Positions 1-10,704 of a stretch of 64,000 nucleotides of DNA are shown here, piece after piece. The notes under the pieces are model-generated. The model had not been told where the DNA came from, ran no database searches, and saw only the letters and a program-made list of their open reading frames with translations. Made by a program: the position numbers and the translations under genes. The stretch's first letter is position 1. The number at the start of each line of letters is the position of its first letter. Origin of the DNA: Liquidambar formosana (taxonomy: Eukaryota > Streptophyta > Magnoliopsida > Saxifragales > Altingiaceae); the NCBI GenBank assembly GCA_039720395.1, contig CM077820.1:16762559-16826558 (forward strand). Reading direction: 5' to 3'.

Positions 1-2
1 CG

Positions 3-137
3 AATGGACCTTGCAGAGAAGATATTATGAAAGCAGTGACAGCAGCTTATGAACACGACTTGAGGAAGAAAAGAAGACACGAAAGGGAGAAGAAGAAAGC
101 TGAACAACGAGCTGCAAAGAAGCCCAAGAAGAATTGA
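3..137 (+). CDS. Tail of an ORF antisense to element 1, downstream of pol
   Basis: An open frame enters from the left edge and ends at TGA 135-137. The 44 visible residues are strongly basic with many Lys, Arg and Glu, including a run like RKKRRHEREKKKAEQR, and they end in KKPKKN. The frame lies between the end of the integrase of element 1 and its unseen 3' LTR, on the opposite strand. Additional antisense ORFs at exactly this position are known in the plant Tat lineage, and element 3 in this window has one too. No domain can be named from so short a piece. A chance open frame is possible, but its length from the edge and its composition look coding. Confidence 0.4.
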   Translation, partial: NGPCREDIMKAVTAAYEHDLRKKRRHEREKKKAEQRAAKKPKKN

Positions 138-452
138 AGACTTAATAGAATAGGATATTTGTGGCATATTTATAGTTCTTTTACTTAATACCAATAAATT
201 GCTATGTCAATCAATTTTAGTTTTGAATAAATTGCCAATAATAAATCAAATTTGGGATTTTGTTGTTTGATTTAGACCGCACCCAAGGTAACTTTATGGG
301 TTGCCTACGTATCTCCATGATTTTTTGTTTTTCTCTTTTTTTGTTTTTTGTTTTTGTTTTTTTTTTTTTTTGAATGGAGAATCAGGTCTTACGTAGTTCT
401 CATGCCTTAACTTTTCCTAGGCCGCCCTTACGGGTTTTCAACCTAGCAGGCT
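138..452. other. Spacer between antisense ORF and integrase of element 1
   Basis: AT-rich sequence with a T-rich stretch of about 55 bases (325-372). I see no gene. It is the untranslated 3' part of element 1 on the minus strand. Confidence 0.5.
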
Positions 453-1711
453 TCAAACATGATATTTCTTCAATTGATCCAAATTAGTTGGACGAGCGAA
501 CTCAATTCCATCTAAATCCATGAGGCGAACAGCTCCTGCTGGCAATATCTCTTTGATAATGTATGGTCCACCCCAACTTGGCTTGAATTTTCCCCGCGAA
601 TCGAATACTGGAGCTCTGATTTCTTTCAGCACTACATCCCCTTTCTTTAGACCTCGATCTTTGACATGCTTGTTGAATGCTCTGGCAACTCTCCGTTGAC
701 ACCCCTGAACATGATACAGCGCCCTTAAACGCCTTTCATCGAGTAAAGCTAACTCATCATAGCGACTCTTAACCCAGTCCACTTCTGTTATCTGGCTCTC
801 CACGGCAACCCTTAGTGAAGGAACCTCCAATTCAACTGGCAACACGGCTTCCATTCCATAAACTAGAGAGTAAGGGGTAGCCCATGTTGACGACCTTATT
901 GATGTTCTGTAACCCCATAGAGCTAACGGTAACTTCTCATGCCAGTCTGTGTGTGAGTCTGCAGTCTTCTATAGTATCTTCTTGATGTTCTTGTTAGCTG
1001 CTTCCACTGCTCCATTAGTCTGAGGACGGTATGGTGACGACAGATGGTGAACTATGCCATACTTTTGCAAGAGCTCATGGGTTTCTTTCTGAAAGTGCTG
1101 GCCATTGTCTGAGATAACTTCATGCGGTACCCCATATCGATAGATGATGCTATGCTGTATGAACTGTGCTACCTGCTTGGAATTCAAGGTCTTGAAGGAC
1201 GCTGCTTCCACCCACTTAGTGAAATAATCAATGGCAACCAGGATGTATTCATGCCCATTTGACGCCTTCGGCTTGATTTGTCCGATGATATCTATCCCCC
1301 ATACTGCGAATGGCCATGGTGACGACATACTTGTTAAAGGCATAGAAGGCAAATGTTGTCCACTGGCGAACAGTTGGCATTTATAGCACTTCCTGACATG
1401 TGCCTGGCAATCTCTTTCCATGGTAGACCAATAATAGCCTAGCCTCATGATTTTCTTAGCCAACATATAGCCATTCATATGCGGAGCCCCTGTCCCTTCA
1501 TGGATTCTCTAATCAGATGCTCGGCTTCCTCCTCGGTGACACACAGCAGGTGGATCCCGTCATATGATCTCCGATATAGCTTTCCTCCACAAAGTACATA
1601 GTGACTCGCTAACCGCCTTAGGGTTTTTCTGTCAATACGAGATGCTCCCTCTGGGTACTCTCTTTCTTCAACGAACTTTATGTCATGGAACCACGGGTGG
1701 CCATCGATCAC
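453..1711 (-). pseudogene. Integrase of element 1 (broken)
   Basis: Inserts retroelement cDNA into the chromosome. From the right come the N-terminal part with the H-H-C-C zinc region (CYKCQLF near 1390), the catalytic core with GIDIIG (Asp), ISDNGQHF (Asp) and GAVEAANK (Glu), and a basic C-terminal part containing GPYIIKEI. The three acidic catalytic residues are all present. The frame shifts near 1477, and an in-frame TAG at about 967-969 separates the core from the C-terminal part, which resumes in the same frame and ends at 453. Length and order fit a Ty3/gypsy integrase. I see no chromodomain after it. Confidence 0.85.
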
Positions 1712-2180
1712 TTCCCTCCTCGGATTGCACTACAGTACACAGGCTTGTCTCGACATTCTATCACCAGCGGCTTCACATTTCCCCCTTCAGGTATCTCCAC
1801 CATGGATGCTAGGGTTGCCAAGGCATCGGCGAACTGGTTCTTATTTTTTGAAAGGTAGTTGAACTCTATCTCTGAGAACTCCTTGGTTAGGGCTTCCAGA
1901 TAGGCATGGTATGGCAATAGCTTCTCATCTCGAGTTTTCCATTCCCCTTTTATCTGACAAATGATTAGCGCCGAGTCCCCGAACACCCCCAATTCTTTGA
2001 TCCCCAATTCAAGTGCCGCTTCCAATGCTAGGATACAGGCCTCATACTCAGCTGTTGGTAGCTTCAAACCCCAACTTAACCGCCAGTGGTGTAAATGCCT
2101 CTTCAGGTGAAACTAGCAGGACTCCTATCCCATAACCTTTCTTATTGGCTGCCCCATCAAAGTATACTCTCCAAGTTTTT
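1712..2180 (-). pseudogene. Second (archaeal-type) RNase H of element 1
   Basis: An additional RNase H placed between the usual RNase H and the integrase, starting near WRVYFDGAANKKGYG and continuing through AEYEACILALEAALELG and VFGDSALIICQI. This doubled arrangement is a known mark of the plant Tat clade, where the extra copy resembles archaeal-type RNase H. The Asp, Glu and Asp expected for metal binding (DGAA, EYEA, GDSA) are visible. The frame changes near 2055 and again near 1710, so the domain is split over two frames. Confidence 0.75.
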
Positions 2181-2611
2181 CTACCAATCTCTAGCACGTC
2201 CTCATCTGGGAATTGATCGTTGAACGGAGCGGATGATGACACCGGACAGCTGGCTAGGTAGTCTGCGATGACGCTTCCCTTGATAGACTTCTGATTTACG
2301 TACTTGATGTCGAATTCATTGAGGAGAATTGACCATCGAGCAGTTCTGAATGACAATACTGGCCTTTCTACCAGGTACTTCAACGGGTCCATGCGACTTA
2401 TCAAGAACACTTCGAAGGACATCATGTAGTGCCGGAGTTTCTGCGTCGCCCATACTAGTGCCACACAAGCCTTTTCAATTGCATTGTACTTCACTTCATA
2501 GTCTGTCATTTTCTTGCTTAAGTAATAAATGGCATTTTCCTTTGTAGACCCTTCAAGATATTGAGCTAACATAGCTCCCGTCGCGGTTTCGGTGACCGTT
2601 AAGTATAACAA
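2181..2611 (-). pseudogene. Retroviral-type RNase H of element 1
   Basis: Degrades the RNA strand of the RNA-DNA hybrid during reverse transcription. Visible motifs are ENAIYYLSKKM, EKACVALVWATQKLRHYM and the terminal QKSIKGSVIADYLA typical of Ty3/gypsy RNase H. It lies directly after the RT part, which is in another frame (shift near 2605). Confidence 0.75.
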
Positions 2612-3821
2612 AAGTGGCGCGCCTTGCCGTGGGGAACTAAGATTGGAGGATTGCTCAAGTATCTCTTAATGGTCTCAAAGGCCTCTTGGCATTCTTCGTT
2701 CCATACTTTTGGCACACCTTTCTTAAGCAATTTGAAGATTGGTTCGCAAACCATGGTCAAGTTGGCAATGAATCGGCTTATGTATTGAACTCTTCCTAGA
2801 AAACCCCGGGATCTGCTTCTCAGTGCTAGGCGGCTCCATCTCCACAATAGCTTTTATCTTCCCTGGGTCCACTTCGATACCTCTCTGAGTGATCATAAAC
2901 CCCAATAACTTGCCTGCAGTGACACCAAAAGCGCACTTCTGTGGGTTGAGACGGAGATTGTACTTTTTTGCTCGCTCTAGGAATTTCTCTAGTGCCTTGA
3001 AATGCCCTTCTCTATCCACGGACTTTACGATCATATCATCGACGTAAACCTCGACTTCCTTATGGATCATATCATGCAATAGGGTCGTAGCTGCTCTTTG
3101 GTAAGTAGCCCCAGCGTTTCTTAAGCCAAAAGGCATTACTTTGTAACAGTACGTTCCCCATTGCGTGATAAAGGCTGTTTTCTCCATGTCTTGAGGGGCC
3201 ATCTTTATCTGGTTATACCCGGAGAATCAGTCCATGAAGGAGAGGAGTGCATGTCCCACCGTGCTATCTACTAACACGTCGATATGGGGTAAAGGAAAGT
3301 CATCCTTAGGGCTCGCGGCGTTGAGATCTCGGAAGTCGACACACATCCTCACTTTCCCATCTTTTTTAGGCACAGGCACTATATTCGACAGCCACTCGGG
3401 GTACTCCACAACTTGGAGGAAACCCGCGTCTAGTTGTTTAGTTACCTCTTCTTTTACTTTTAGAGCCCATTCTGGTTTTAATCTTCTGAGTTTCTGCTTT
3501 ACCGGCTTCTTTAGGGAATTAGTGGGGATATAGTGTTGCACAATATCGGGGTCGATGCCAGGCATGTCTTCATAAGACCATGCAAAAGCCATAATGTTGG
3601 CTTTCAAGAGAGAGATCATCTTTTCTTTTTCAACGGGGGAGAGGGTTTTCCCAATTTTAACTATTCTTGGCAATTCATTCGTCCCTAAGTTGATTGATTC
3701 CAATTCATCCATATTAGGTTCGGTGACGCCCCTTTTCCTTTGCTCAACGAGCTCCGGGGGGACATCGTTCCTAGGATCTATATCCATGCCATAAATATCC
3801 ATAGAGGAGAGAAAAGAGACA
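2600..3821 (-). pseudogene. Reverse transcriptase of element 1 (broken)
   Basis: Copies element RNA into DNA. Motifs in order are FAWSYEDMPGIDP, LRRLKPEWALKVKEEV, VRMCVDFRDLNAASPKDDFPLP, CYKVMPFGLRNAGATYQR, the catalytic box YVDDMIVKS, and KCAFGV with LLGFMITQRGIEVDP. The catalytic YVDD is intact. A TGA replaces a codon between FMD and FSGYN (about 3224-3226), and a frameshift near 2800 separates the palm from the thumb and connection part. The frame at the right end joins to the protease-side frame across an intron-like segment at 3822-3992. Confidence 0.85.
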
Positions 3822-3992
3822 CTGCATATATAGAGAAAGAAAGCACACTTTATTGACTAGGAATAATGGGAATGACACACAAAAGAAAGAAGGAAAACAA
3901 ACAAATCTGTATCAATACTATGACTCCACAAAGTGAGTAAAGTAGATACATCTTATTGAATTAGGGAAATATTACTAAACTAAGACACCTAC
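3822..3992 (-). other. Candidate intron between protease and RT of element 1
   Basis: On the minus strand the segment starts GTAGGTGTC and ends in a T-rich tract followed by ATATATGCAG. It is 171 nt, contains stops in the pol frame, and its removal joins the open frame of 3993-4306 to the open frame ahead of MDIYGMDID at 3802. A spliced intron between protease and RT is known from plant Ogre elements of the same clade. A decayed linker without splicing is the alternative. Confidence 0.5.
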
Positions 3993-4380
3993 AAGCTGCT
4001 ATCAGGTAGGCCAAGGTCTTCTTCTTCATGGATCTCCGCAATGACACCACATTCAAGGTACCAATTCAGGAATGGCACGGTAGCATGGCTAATGGATGAA
4101 CCCTGGAGTTCTTCAATGGTCGAGTCTTCCACGGTGAGGATCATGTCTTGGAACATTTCAGTCATAGCCCCCGCATCAAGGTTCTCTGCCCAGTCTTCCT
4201 CTTTCAAGCTTCCATATAGATCTTGGATAGAGTGGTACCAACTTGTCAAACTTTGAGGATTCAGCCCTTCTGTGAAGTATCTATCACCAAAACTTTTATC
4301 TGCCACGGCTGGGTCGAAACTTGGATAAAAAGTATATGCGATGTACTGCTTTATAGAAGAGTAATGGCGTGATGATTCAT
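3993..4380 (-). CDS. Protease-RT linker region of element 1
   Basis: An open stretch of about 105 codons, acidic, with residues such as WYHSIQDLYGSLKEEDWAE. It lies between the protease and the candidate intron, in a different frame from the protease (gag-pro ends at 4381). I recognise no domain. Similar linkers lie between protease and RT in Tat elements. The frame change at about 4380 could be a lesion or a programmed shift; I cannot tell which. Confidence 0.45.
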
Positions 4381-4999
4381 TCAGCTCTTTCTCAATGCAT
4401 TAGATATAATCAAACCCAGATAGCGGTATCGCTGCTGATTCAGGTTGTATCTCACAATAGGCACACCTGCGAGTTTCAATTCATAGTCCCCTTGAAGCGT
4501 TACTATGGCTCCTTTATATGGAAACTTCACCTTTTGATGGAGTAAAGATGGCACAGCCCCAGCAGGATGGATCCAAGGTCGGCCCAACAACAAGTTGAAA
4601 CATGACGGCACATCCAACACTTGAAATTCTACCCTAAATTCAGTGGGTCCCATGATAAGAGGCAAAGTAACTACCCCTATTACTTCTCGGCGGGTGTTGT
4701 CATAAGCTCTTACGGTCTGCCCAGATGGCGTGAAATCAGTGGGTCCCAAACCCAAAACAGTGGCAGTTCGGAGAGGACATACATTCAATGCGGACCCATT
4801 ATCGATAAGGACGGTAGGAACCCTCTTCCCCATGGTGTCAACGGTCACGTAGAGAGCTTGAGAATGGCTTGGCCCGCTCTTAGGTAGGTCCACATCTGTG
4901 AACACGATGGTTGAGTTCTTGGGAGTTGGATTCACCAAATGTACCAATCCCTCGGGGGATGTGTCAACAGGCACTTGTATCTGATTCAACAGTTTTAAC
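4381..4999 (-). pseudogene. Aspartic protease of element 1
   Basis: Cleaves the Gag-Pol polyprotein. The catalytic box reads VLIDNGSALNVCP (Asp codon at 4801-4803), an Asn variant of the D-S/T-G triplet that is common in this clade, followed by a flap region and FNLLLGRPWIHPAGAVPS. It is fused in frame to gag on its right. It is intact as a segment, but the polyprotein upstream is broken, hence the pseudogene label. Confidence 0.75.
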
Positions 5000-7040
5000 A
5001 CGGTCTGTCTGTGCTTGTGCGAGGCCATGAGTAAGCCCCAAATAGTAATGTTGGCATTGGTCTTTTTCAGCTGCCTAAGCACTTCATCCTCTTCTTCTTG
5101 CAAGCTAGGGCGCCTCTGCCCTTCCAAATCTTCCAACGGATTCTCAGATTCTAGGTGGGGAGGCTTGAAATGGCGACCCCCTCTGGTTATATGGTCCAAC
5201 TCATCATCGCTAGCCCATATGTCATGGACTTCCTCGGAGTCATTCATTAAGTCATCCCATTCTATCACGTCAATGCTCTCCATCTCTGTCGGCAAGTCAT
5301 CCCAACCTGTAGGGACTATCGGCTTTTCTGATATTGGACTTGGACTTGAGTACAGCACAAAGTAATCGAATTTCCCCGACGATTCACCTAATAGGCCAAC
5401 CTGAGGATCCCCTGCTTCATATCTTTCTTTCAGCTCTTGTTGGATAGATTTCTTTGGCAACAACAAAACTTTTTGGTCAATGAGGTCTTGAATGATCTTC
5501 TTTAGTATAGAACAAGCCTCGGTGTCATGACCGGGTGCACGATGGTATTGGCAATATTGGTGAGGGGTTGATGGCCTTGGCTTTGGTGGAAGGGGCATGA
5601 TAAGGTTGTTATTGCGGCAAATGGTGAAAAGACGGGTTAAGGTCATGGGGAGTGGAGTGTATTGTCTTATGGGATGGCGAGGGCGAGAGGATTCAACCCC
5701 AATGGCATTTATGGTGTTAGGTGGGGGTGTGTTGTTGTGTGATGGGAGAGGATTACGGGTGACATTTGGACGGGTTGGTGGTGAAATGACTTGCTTGTCA
5801 ATGAGGTCTTGGACTTGGTGGCGAAGGCGAATACAGCGATTGGTGGCATGGCCTTTGGATTGATGGTACTTGCAGTACTCATTCTCATCGTAGCTCTTGG
5901 GTAAGGGATTTGGTGGAGGTCTTGGGTCGAGTGGCTTCAATAGGTCACGACTTATGAGCTTTTCAAGGACTCTTTCGAGTGGCATGAATAGGTCAGTGAA
6001 TTGGCGAGGTGGGTTGACATCATTGAGAGAAATGGGTTGGATTGGTTGAGTTATGGTGTTGACCTCGGCATTGTTCTTCCCAGTAAAGTTTGTCTTGCGA
6101 CTCCTCACTTCCTCAGTCTTAATTGTCCCATCATTGATAGCATCTTTAACCTGCGTGCCAGCCCCAATGAGAGCTTTGAAATTTGGGAAATAGTGGGCAA
6201 ATAGGTGCTTGTGATACACGGGCAGCAGGTTCTTAACCACTAACTGAATTTGGTCCTCCTCATTCGGCCTATCTGTCATTCTCGACGCCTTTTGTCTCCA
6301 CCTTGTAATGTAAGCAGAGAAAGTTTCATGAGCCCCTTGCTTGGTAGTTTCTAGGTCCCTTCAAGTAACGTCCACCTCTGTGTTATACTTGTAGTGCTCT
6401 GAAAACTCATTGCATATGTCTTCCCAAGTCCGGGTTCTATTCTCATCCAAGGATAAGAACCATTTCAAAGCAGAAGTGGCCAAGGTTTCATGGAACATTT
6501 GAGCTAAAAGCTCGTCAGTAGCCCCTCGAGGGTGCATAGCTCGCACGTACATCTTCAAATGAGTCTTAGGCAACCCGTCCCATCGAACTTTTCTAACTTC
6601 GGCATCTTGAATTGTAGTGGAATACGAGCCGTTGGAAACAGGGATAGAGTCCGCACATCGACCATGTCATCAGCCCTGCGAATCCCTTTTATAGTTCTCT
6701 CCAATGCTTCTACCTTGCTAGCTAACACGGAATCACTGCTAGAACCTTTCCCCTTGGCTTCCCCTTCTAGGTCGGTGACCTCAGGTTTCGAGCTACTTTC
6801 CCCCCTTGTCTTGGTGTTCTCATTGGATTGAGGTCCCTCTTCGGTGCCAGCCCCATGAGGTATACCCGAGGAATGGGCCTTAGAGCCATTTTGTTCAAGA
6901 TCCGCCATCTTCTGTTGGTTCTCTTGAGCCATTTTCAATGCGGTATCGGATGTCTCGGCGGTATGGTCAAGCTTGGCCATGATGGCTTTCAGGCAAGCCT
7001 CAAGGTTAAAGTGCCCCTCACTAGTTCTTTCGTCGGCCAT
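5000..7040 (-). pseudogene. Gag of element 1 (frameshift and stop)
   Basis: Structural capsid/nucleocapsid polyprotein. Likely start is ATG at 7040 (MADERTSEGHF), giving a polar coiled N-terminus, then the gag core with KMPKLEKFDGTG and LKWFLSLDENRTRTWEDI. Two zinc-knuckle-like motifs of C-x2-H-x4-H-x4-C form follow: CKYHQSKGHATNRC near 5870 and CQYHRAPGHDTEAC near 5540. A single-base shift at about 6575 and a TGA at about 6358-6360 interrupt it. From 6279 leftward the frame is open for 632 codons into the protease. Confidence 0.8.
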
Positions 7041-7917
7041 GTCTGTTTGATGGGTAGACTCAACACTCACTAGACGCCCTTGTGGATTGCGGATCCAAGC
7101 CAGCACGTCTATGGATAGAAAATTTTTAACCTTTAGCCTAAGGACTTGTCCTAAACCTCCATATTTTCCTTAATGAACTCGGTCTCTACACCATGTTCAA
7201 TTAATTCATTCCTTTTATCCAATTACCTTTACAGGGATCATGGATTAAGGGTATGTTTTAAAGAATAGGGCATAGAGTCCTTCAACTAGGTTTAATTAAT
7301 CCCCTAGGACTAGCACATCACAAACATAGCTTTACATCCTATTTCCTTAATTTATTCCTCCTAACCCATGGCTTTAACGAAGGCTAGGGTTTAAAGGTCT
7401 ATATTAAGGGCATAAGATATGAAGCCTCACACCACAAACACAGCATAGCATCATTACAAACAATTGTGGGTGCATAAAGGTGAGACCGTAATGTCCTATA
7501 AGTCTGTCTATATGGACTAATGATAAGGGTAGGCTAGGGTCCTTCACTTGCTTGAGCAATCCTTATACCTAACCACATGTGGCATCAGGAACGCTGCGTG
7601 GGTCCAGCAGTACGTGATTAACTCATTTAATATACCCAAGGGCAAGCCCAAGGGTATTAGGCAAGAGAGGTTGATAGCTTTCGCCCCAACACATGGAATC
7701 AGGAAAACCAAGGTTGAGACTAGGCCGATCGTTGGCAAGGATACATCGAGGGACATCGATCCTAACATGCAAGAGTTTGCGCACACAATGCAATAAATGA
7801 AAGCACACAATCAAGCGGATGCAATGTGATTGATTTTAATTAAACATAAGAAATTAACCTAGCCCAATTAAACTTTATAGAGTCTAGCCCACAACATCCC
7901 CAGTGGAGTCGCCAAAC
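7041..7917 (-). other. Leader of element 1 with primer-binding site
   Basis: About 0.87 kb between gag and LTR. On the minus strand the LTR end (GGTTCACA) is followed after three bases by TGGCGACTCCACTGGG (7899-7914), a primer-binding site of tRNA-3'-end form (starts TGG) as used in Tat/Ogre elements. The open frames here (7544-7814) show no family features and I do not call them genes. Confidence 0.6.
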
Positions 7918-10704
7918 TGTGAACCCCGGAAATTGGGCCCACGAGGGATTGAAAAGAAAGTGAATTTGAAAAAGAAAAAGGAAAGGAGTCGCCACCTTAT
8001 TTTTTAAAGGAAACAAGGAAAACCCTAAAAATCAGGTTGTTTTAGGAAAACAATTTGAATGACTCCATAAAAAAAAAGGAAAGGCAAAAAACAATTTTTG
8101 AAAACCAAAGAAATCGGGGATTCGGAGGCTAAGTTATGACATGGGAAGGTTCTAGGCAAAGCCTATAGGCACCCATATCACCCTTTCGGTCTCTCAGTTC
8201 ATTTGGGCTAAATTAAAGTCTTTCCATACAAAAATCAGCAAGTATATCATCACAAGAATTGCATGCATATCATATATTTCATTCATCCATCCATGCATAA
8301 TAAGCAAATAAAAACAGAAAATAAAAAGAAGAAAAGAAAACATAAATAAACCTAGGATGCTTGGATCCTAGAACGGACTTGAGCCTCACGAAGAGCGCCT
8401 ACATACCATGCAACGAAATACATGGATCAAAGTCCACGTAGTTCGATTAGAACTAAAGTTAAATCCTAATACAAACCTATGGTAAAAACCCTAGGTTTCC
8501 TTACTTGATCAAAAGAGTTGAATTTGATAGAAAGTTTGATTTTAGGAAAGAAATCCACAAAATGGAAACTTTAATAAAAACCAGAATTTTGTTGGTTAAG
8601 GAAACCTCTAATTAAACCATAGGACTTGTATTAAAAATTAACCCTAGATAGGGAGAAGAGAATGAGTTAAGAAGAAAGGTGAATTGGGGCACCTTCACAC
8701 CCACTTACCTGAGCGCAATTAGTTCCAAGCATTTAGCCATTTCAGACATAAGCAGCCCTATTGGCCATAGGACAAATACCACACCTATTTGCACCCTTAC
8801 AAATGCTCAAAACCATGCAAAAACACTAACATGCAAATCTGGACAGAATAGTATTATGGCCTAAAAATCATCCACTAAGCATGCTAACAGCAACACAGCG
8901 AACAATAATAAGTCCTAACATATTCCTAGAACCATATCATGCATAAAAACCCTAAAACATACTAACATGCATGCAAAACTATCATGTTTACTCCATATGA
9001 AAAACATATACAGCAAACACGAAGAAAAACCAAATAAAAAAGTCTACTTTATCATGCTATATGAAAACAAACACGAAACAATGACTCTAAAACCCTAAAC
9101 TCACAAATATGCTTAAAAACATACAAAACATACTTTAATCATGCTAAAACCAAACTAAACAGAAATTAAATCATGCATAGTAACTAACTAAAGCAATATA
9201 ACATGATGAAAATCCTAACTCTAACATGCAATGACACTAATCCTAACACAAGGACAATAGGAGCACAAGAATCATAACTATGCATTAAAAACCTAAAGGA
9301 CAGCCCTAAAGCATGCTAAACAGTAGATAAAAAATAGATATTCCATGTATATTAACTAGCTAGAGTGTTAATACATGATAAAAAAGTTACCTTTAACATG
9401 CAATAAGCCTAACCCATATGAAAACCTAGTTTAAGCTTGAATAGAGAAGGAGAATACCTTAGGAAGTGGCTCCCCTTGTGTTTGTAATTGTTCGTGGCTC
9501 CTCAGGTCTTTAGAGTGAATCAAACCAACACGAATCCTCCTCTTTGTCAAAGTGGTATCACAGCAAAGAGATCAAAACTCACTCAACTTTGAAAAGAAAT
9601 AGAAAACAAAAAGAGAACAAGAGAAAAGAAAAAGTGATTCTCGTCACTTTGCAGCAGCAGCAACTTCAATCGCGTTTTTGGGTATGAAAACGTTGGATTT
9701 GGACAAAGCTTGTGAAATACAAAGTTGTAGAGAATTGAATTATCTTTCTAATAAGACCAATTTCATCAAATTCTGACTTCGGATGAAAAAGTTATGATTA
9801 AAATACGACTGCTGGTTTTCAGAAAATCTGCTGCTGAATTATGACGAATTTCACTCCCTCCAAACCCTCTTCTCTTCCCCCTTGTTTAAAGACATTAAGA
9901 GAGTATTTATAGCTGAAATCTGGAGTTTCCCTTTCCTTCCTGGACTAGGTTTCCTTGGAGAATAATCAAAAGGTATTTTATAATGACAAAAGACTTCTAA
10001 TCTGAATAGGAAAAGGAAATTGTCTTTTATAAAAATTGGGAGACTGACCGCTAACACGCATGCACATGTATCGTATGTGCGTACACACACTCATCACATA
10101 CGTACACGTGTTAGTGTCATGATAAAAATGGCTAATTTAATAAAATAATTTTCTTTTCATTTTAACCAAAAATCTCATGCTGTGATTCGCACTAATTCTT
10201 CAAGGATAATCCGTAAATAACCACACTAAACTCATCATCAGGCCATATCAAAATTGAATTTCATGAAACACTTTTGAGGGTAAAATGATGACTAATGAAA
10301 GTCAATTTGAAAAGATTTGGTTGGTAATTATGAGTCAATTAGAGCTAACCCAAGGAAGGGTCAATTAACCAACTTGAACTACATCGAGCCATTTTAATCC
10401 CGAGCCATTGACTTACCAAATTGAACCTAGAAATACCTCATATGCATCCATATGAACTCCAATTGACAATTTGGAGATCATTCCAAGGTCAAATGAAAAG
10501 TTTGGGACTTAAAAGACGATTATGCCCCTCAAGTCACAAAAGCTCTTATTATCCCTCAAGATCAACTCCAATTTGAACCAAAATTCATATCCATTGTCCT
10601 TGTGACTCTAGAAAACTAATGCAAGTGACTAGACTCAAAAACAAAACAAAAACATGCATGAAATGATGAGCCCTAGTAAGGTGGTGCAAAAATGGGGTGT
10701 GACA
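7918..10704 (-). repeat. LTR a of element 1 (complete, 2787 bp)
   Basis: On the minus strand it begins TGTCACACCCC (right end) and ends GGGGTTCACA (left end, next to the primer-binding site). It is AT-rich with many AAACCCTAA-like words. A TATA box (TATAAATA on the minus strand, 9904-9911) marks the probable promoter of the element. Short open frames inside (for example 9851-10090) recur in LTR b and look incidental. Confidence 0.85.
9904..9911 (-). promoter_or_regulatory. TATA box of LTR a
   Basis: Minus-strand TATAAATA in the sequence AGCTATAAATACTC. It is repeated at the equivalent place in LTR b (12618-12625), and a TATA box also lies in the related LTR at 58404-58411. Confidence 0.5.

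Noticed and set aside
7544..7814. Open frames upstream of gag in element 1, considered as an Ogre-type ORF1
   Set aside because: Too short, on both strands, with no family resemblance and separated from the gag start by stops.
8900..9500. AAACCCTAA words suggesting telomere-like DNA
   Set aside because: They are scattered, not in tandem, and lie within an AT-rich LTR found in three places.
9851..10090. Minus-strand open frame (79 codons), repeated at 12532-12804
   Set aside because: It lies inside LTR a and LTR b across the TATA box; repetition comes from the LTR duplication and no domain is seen.
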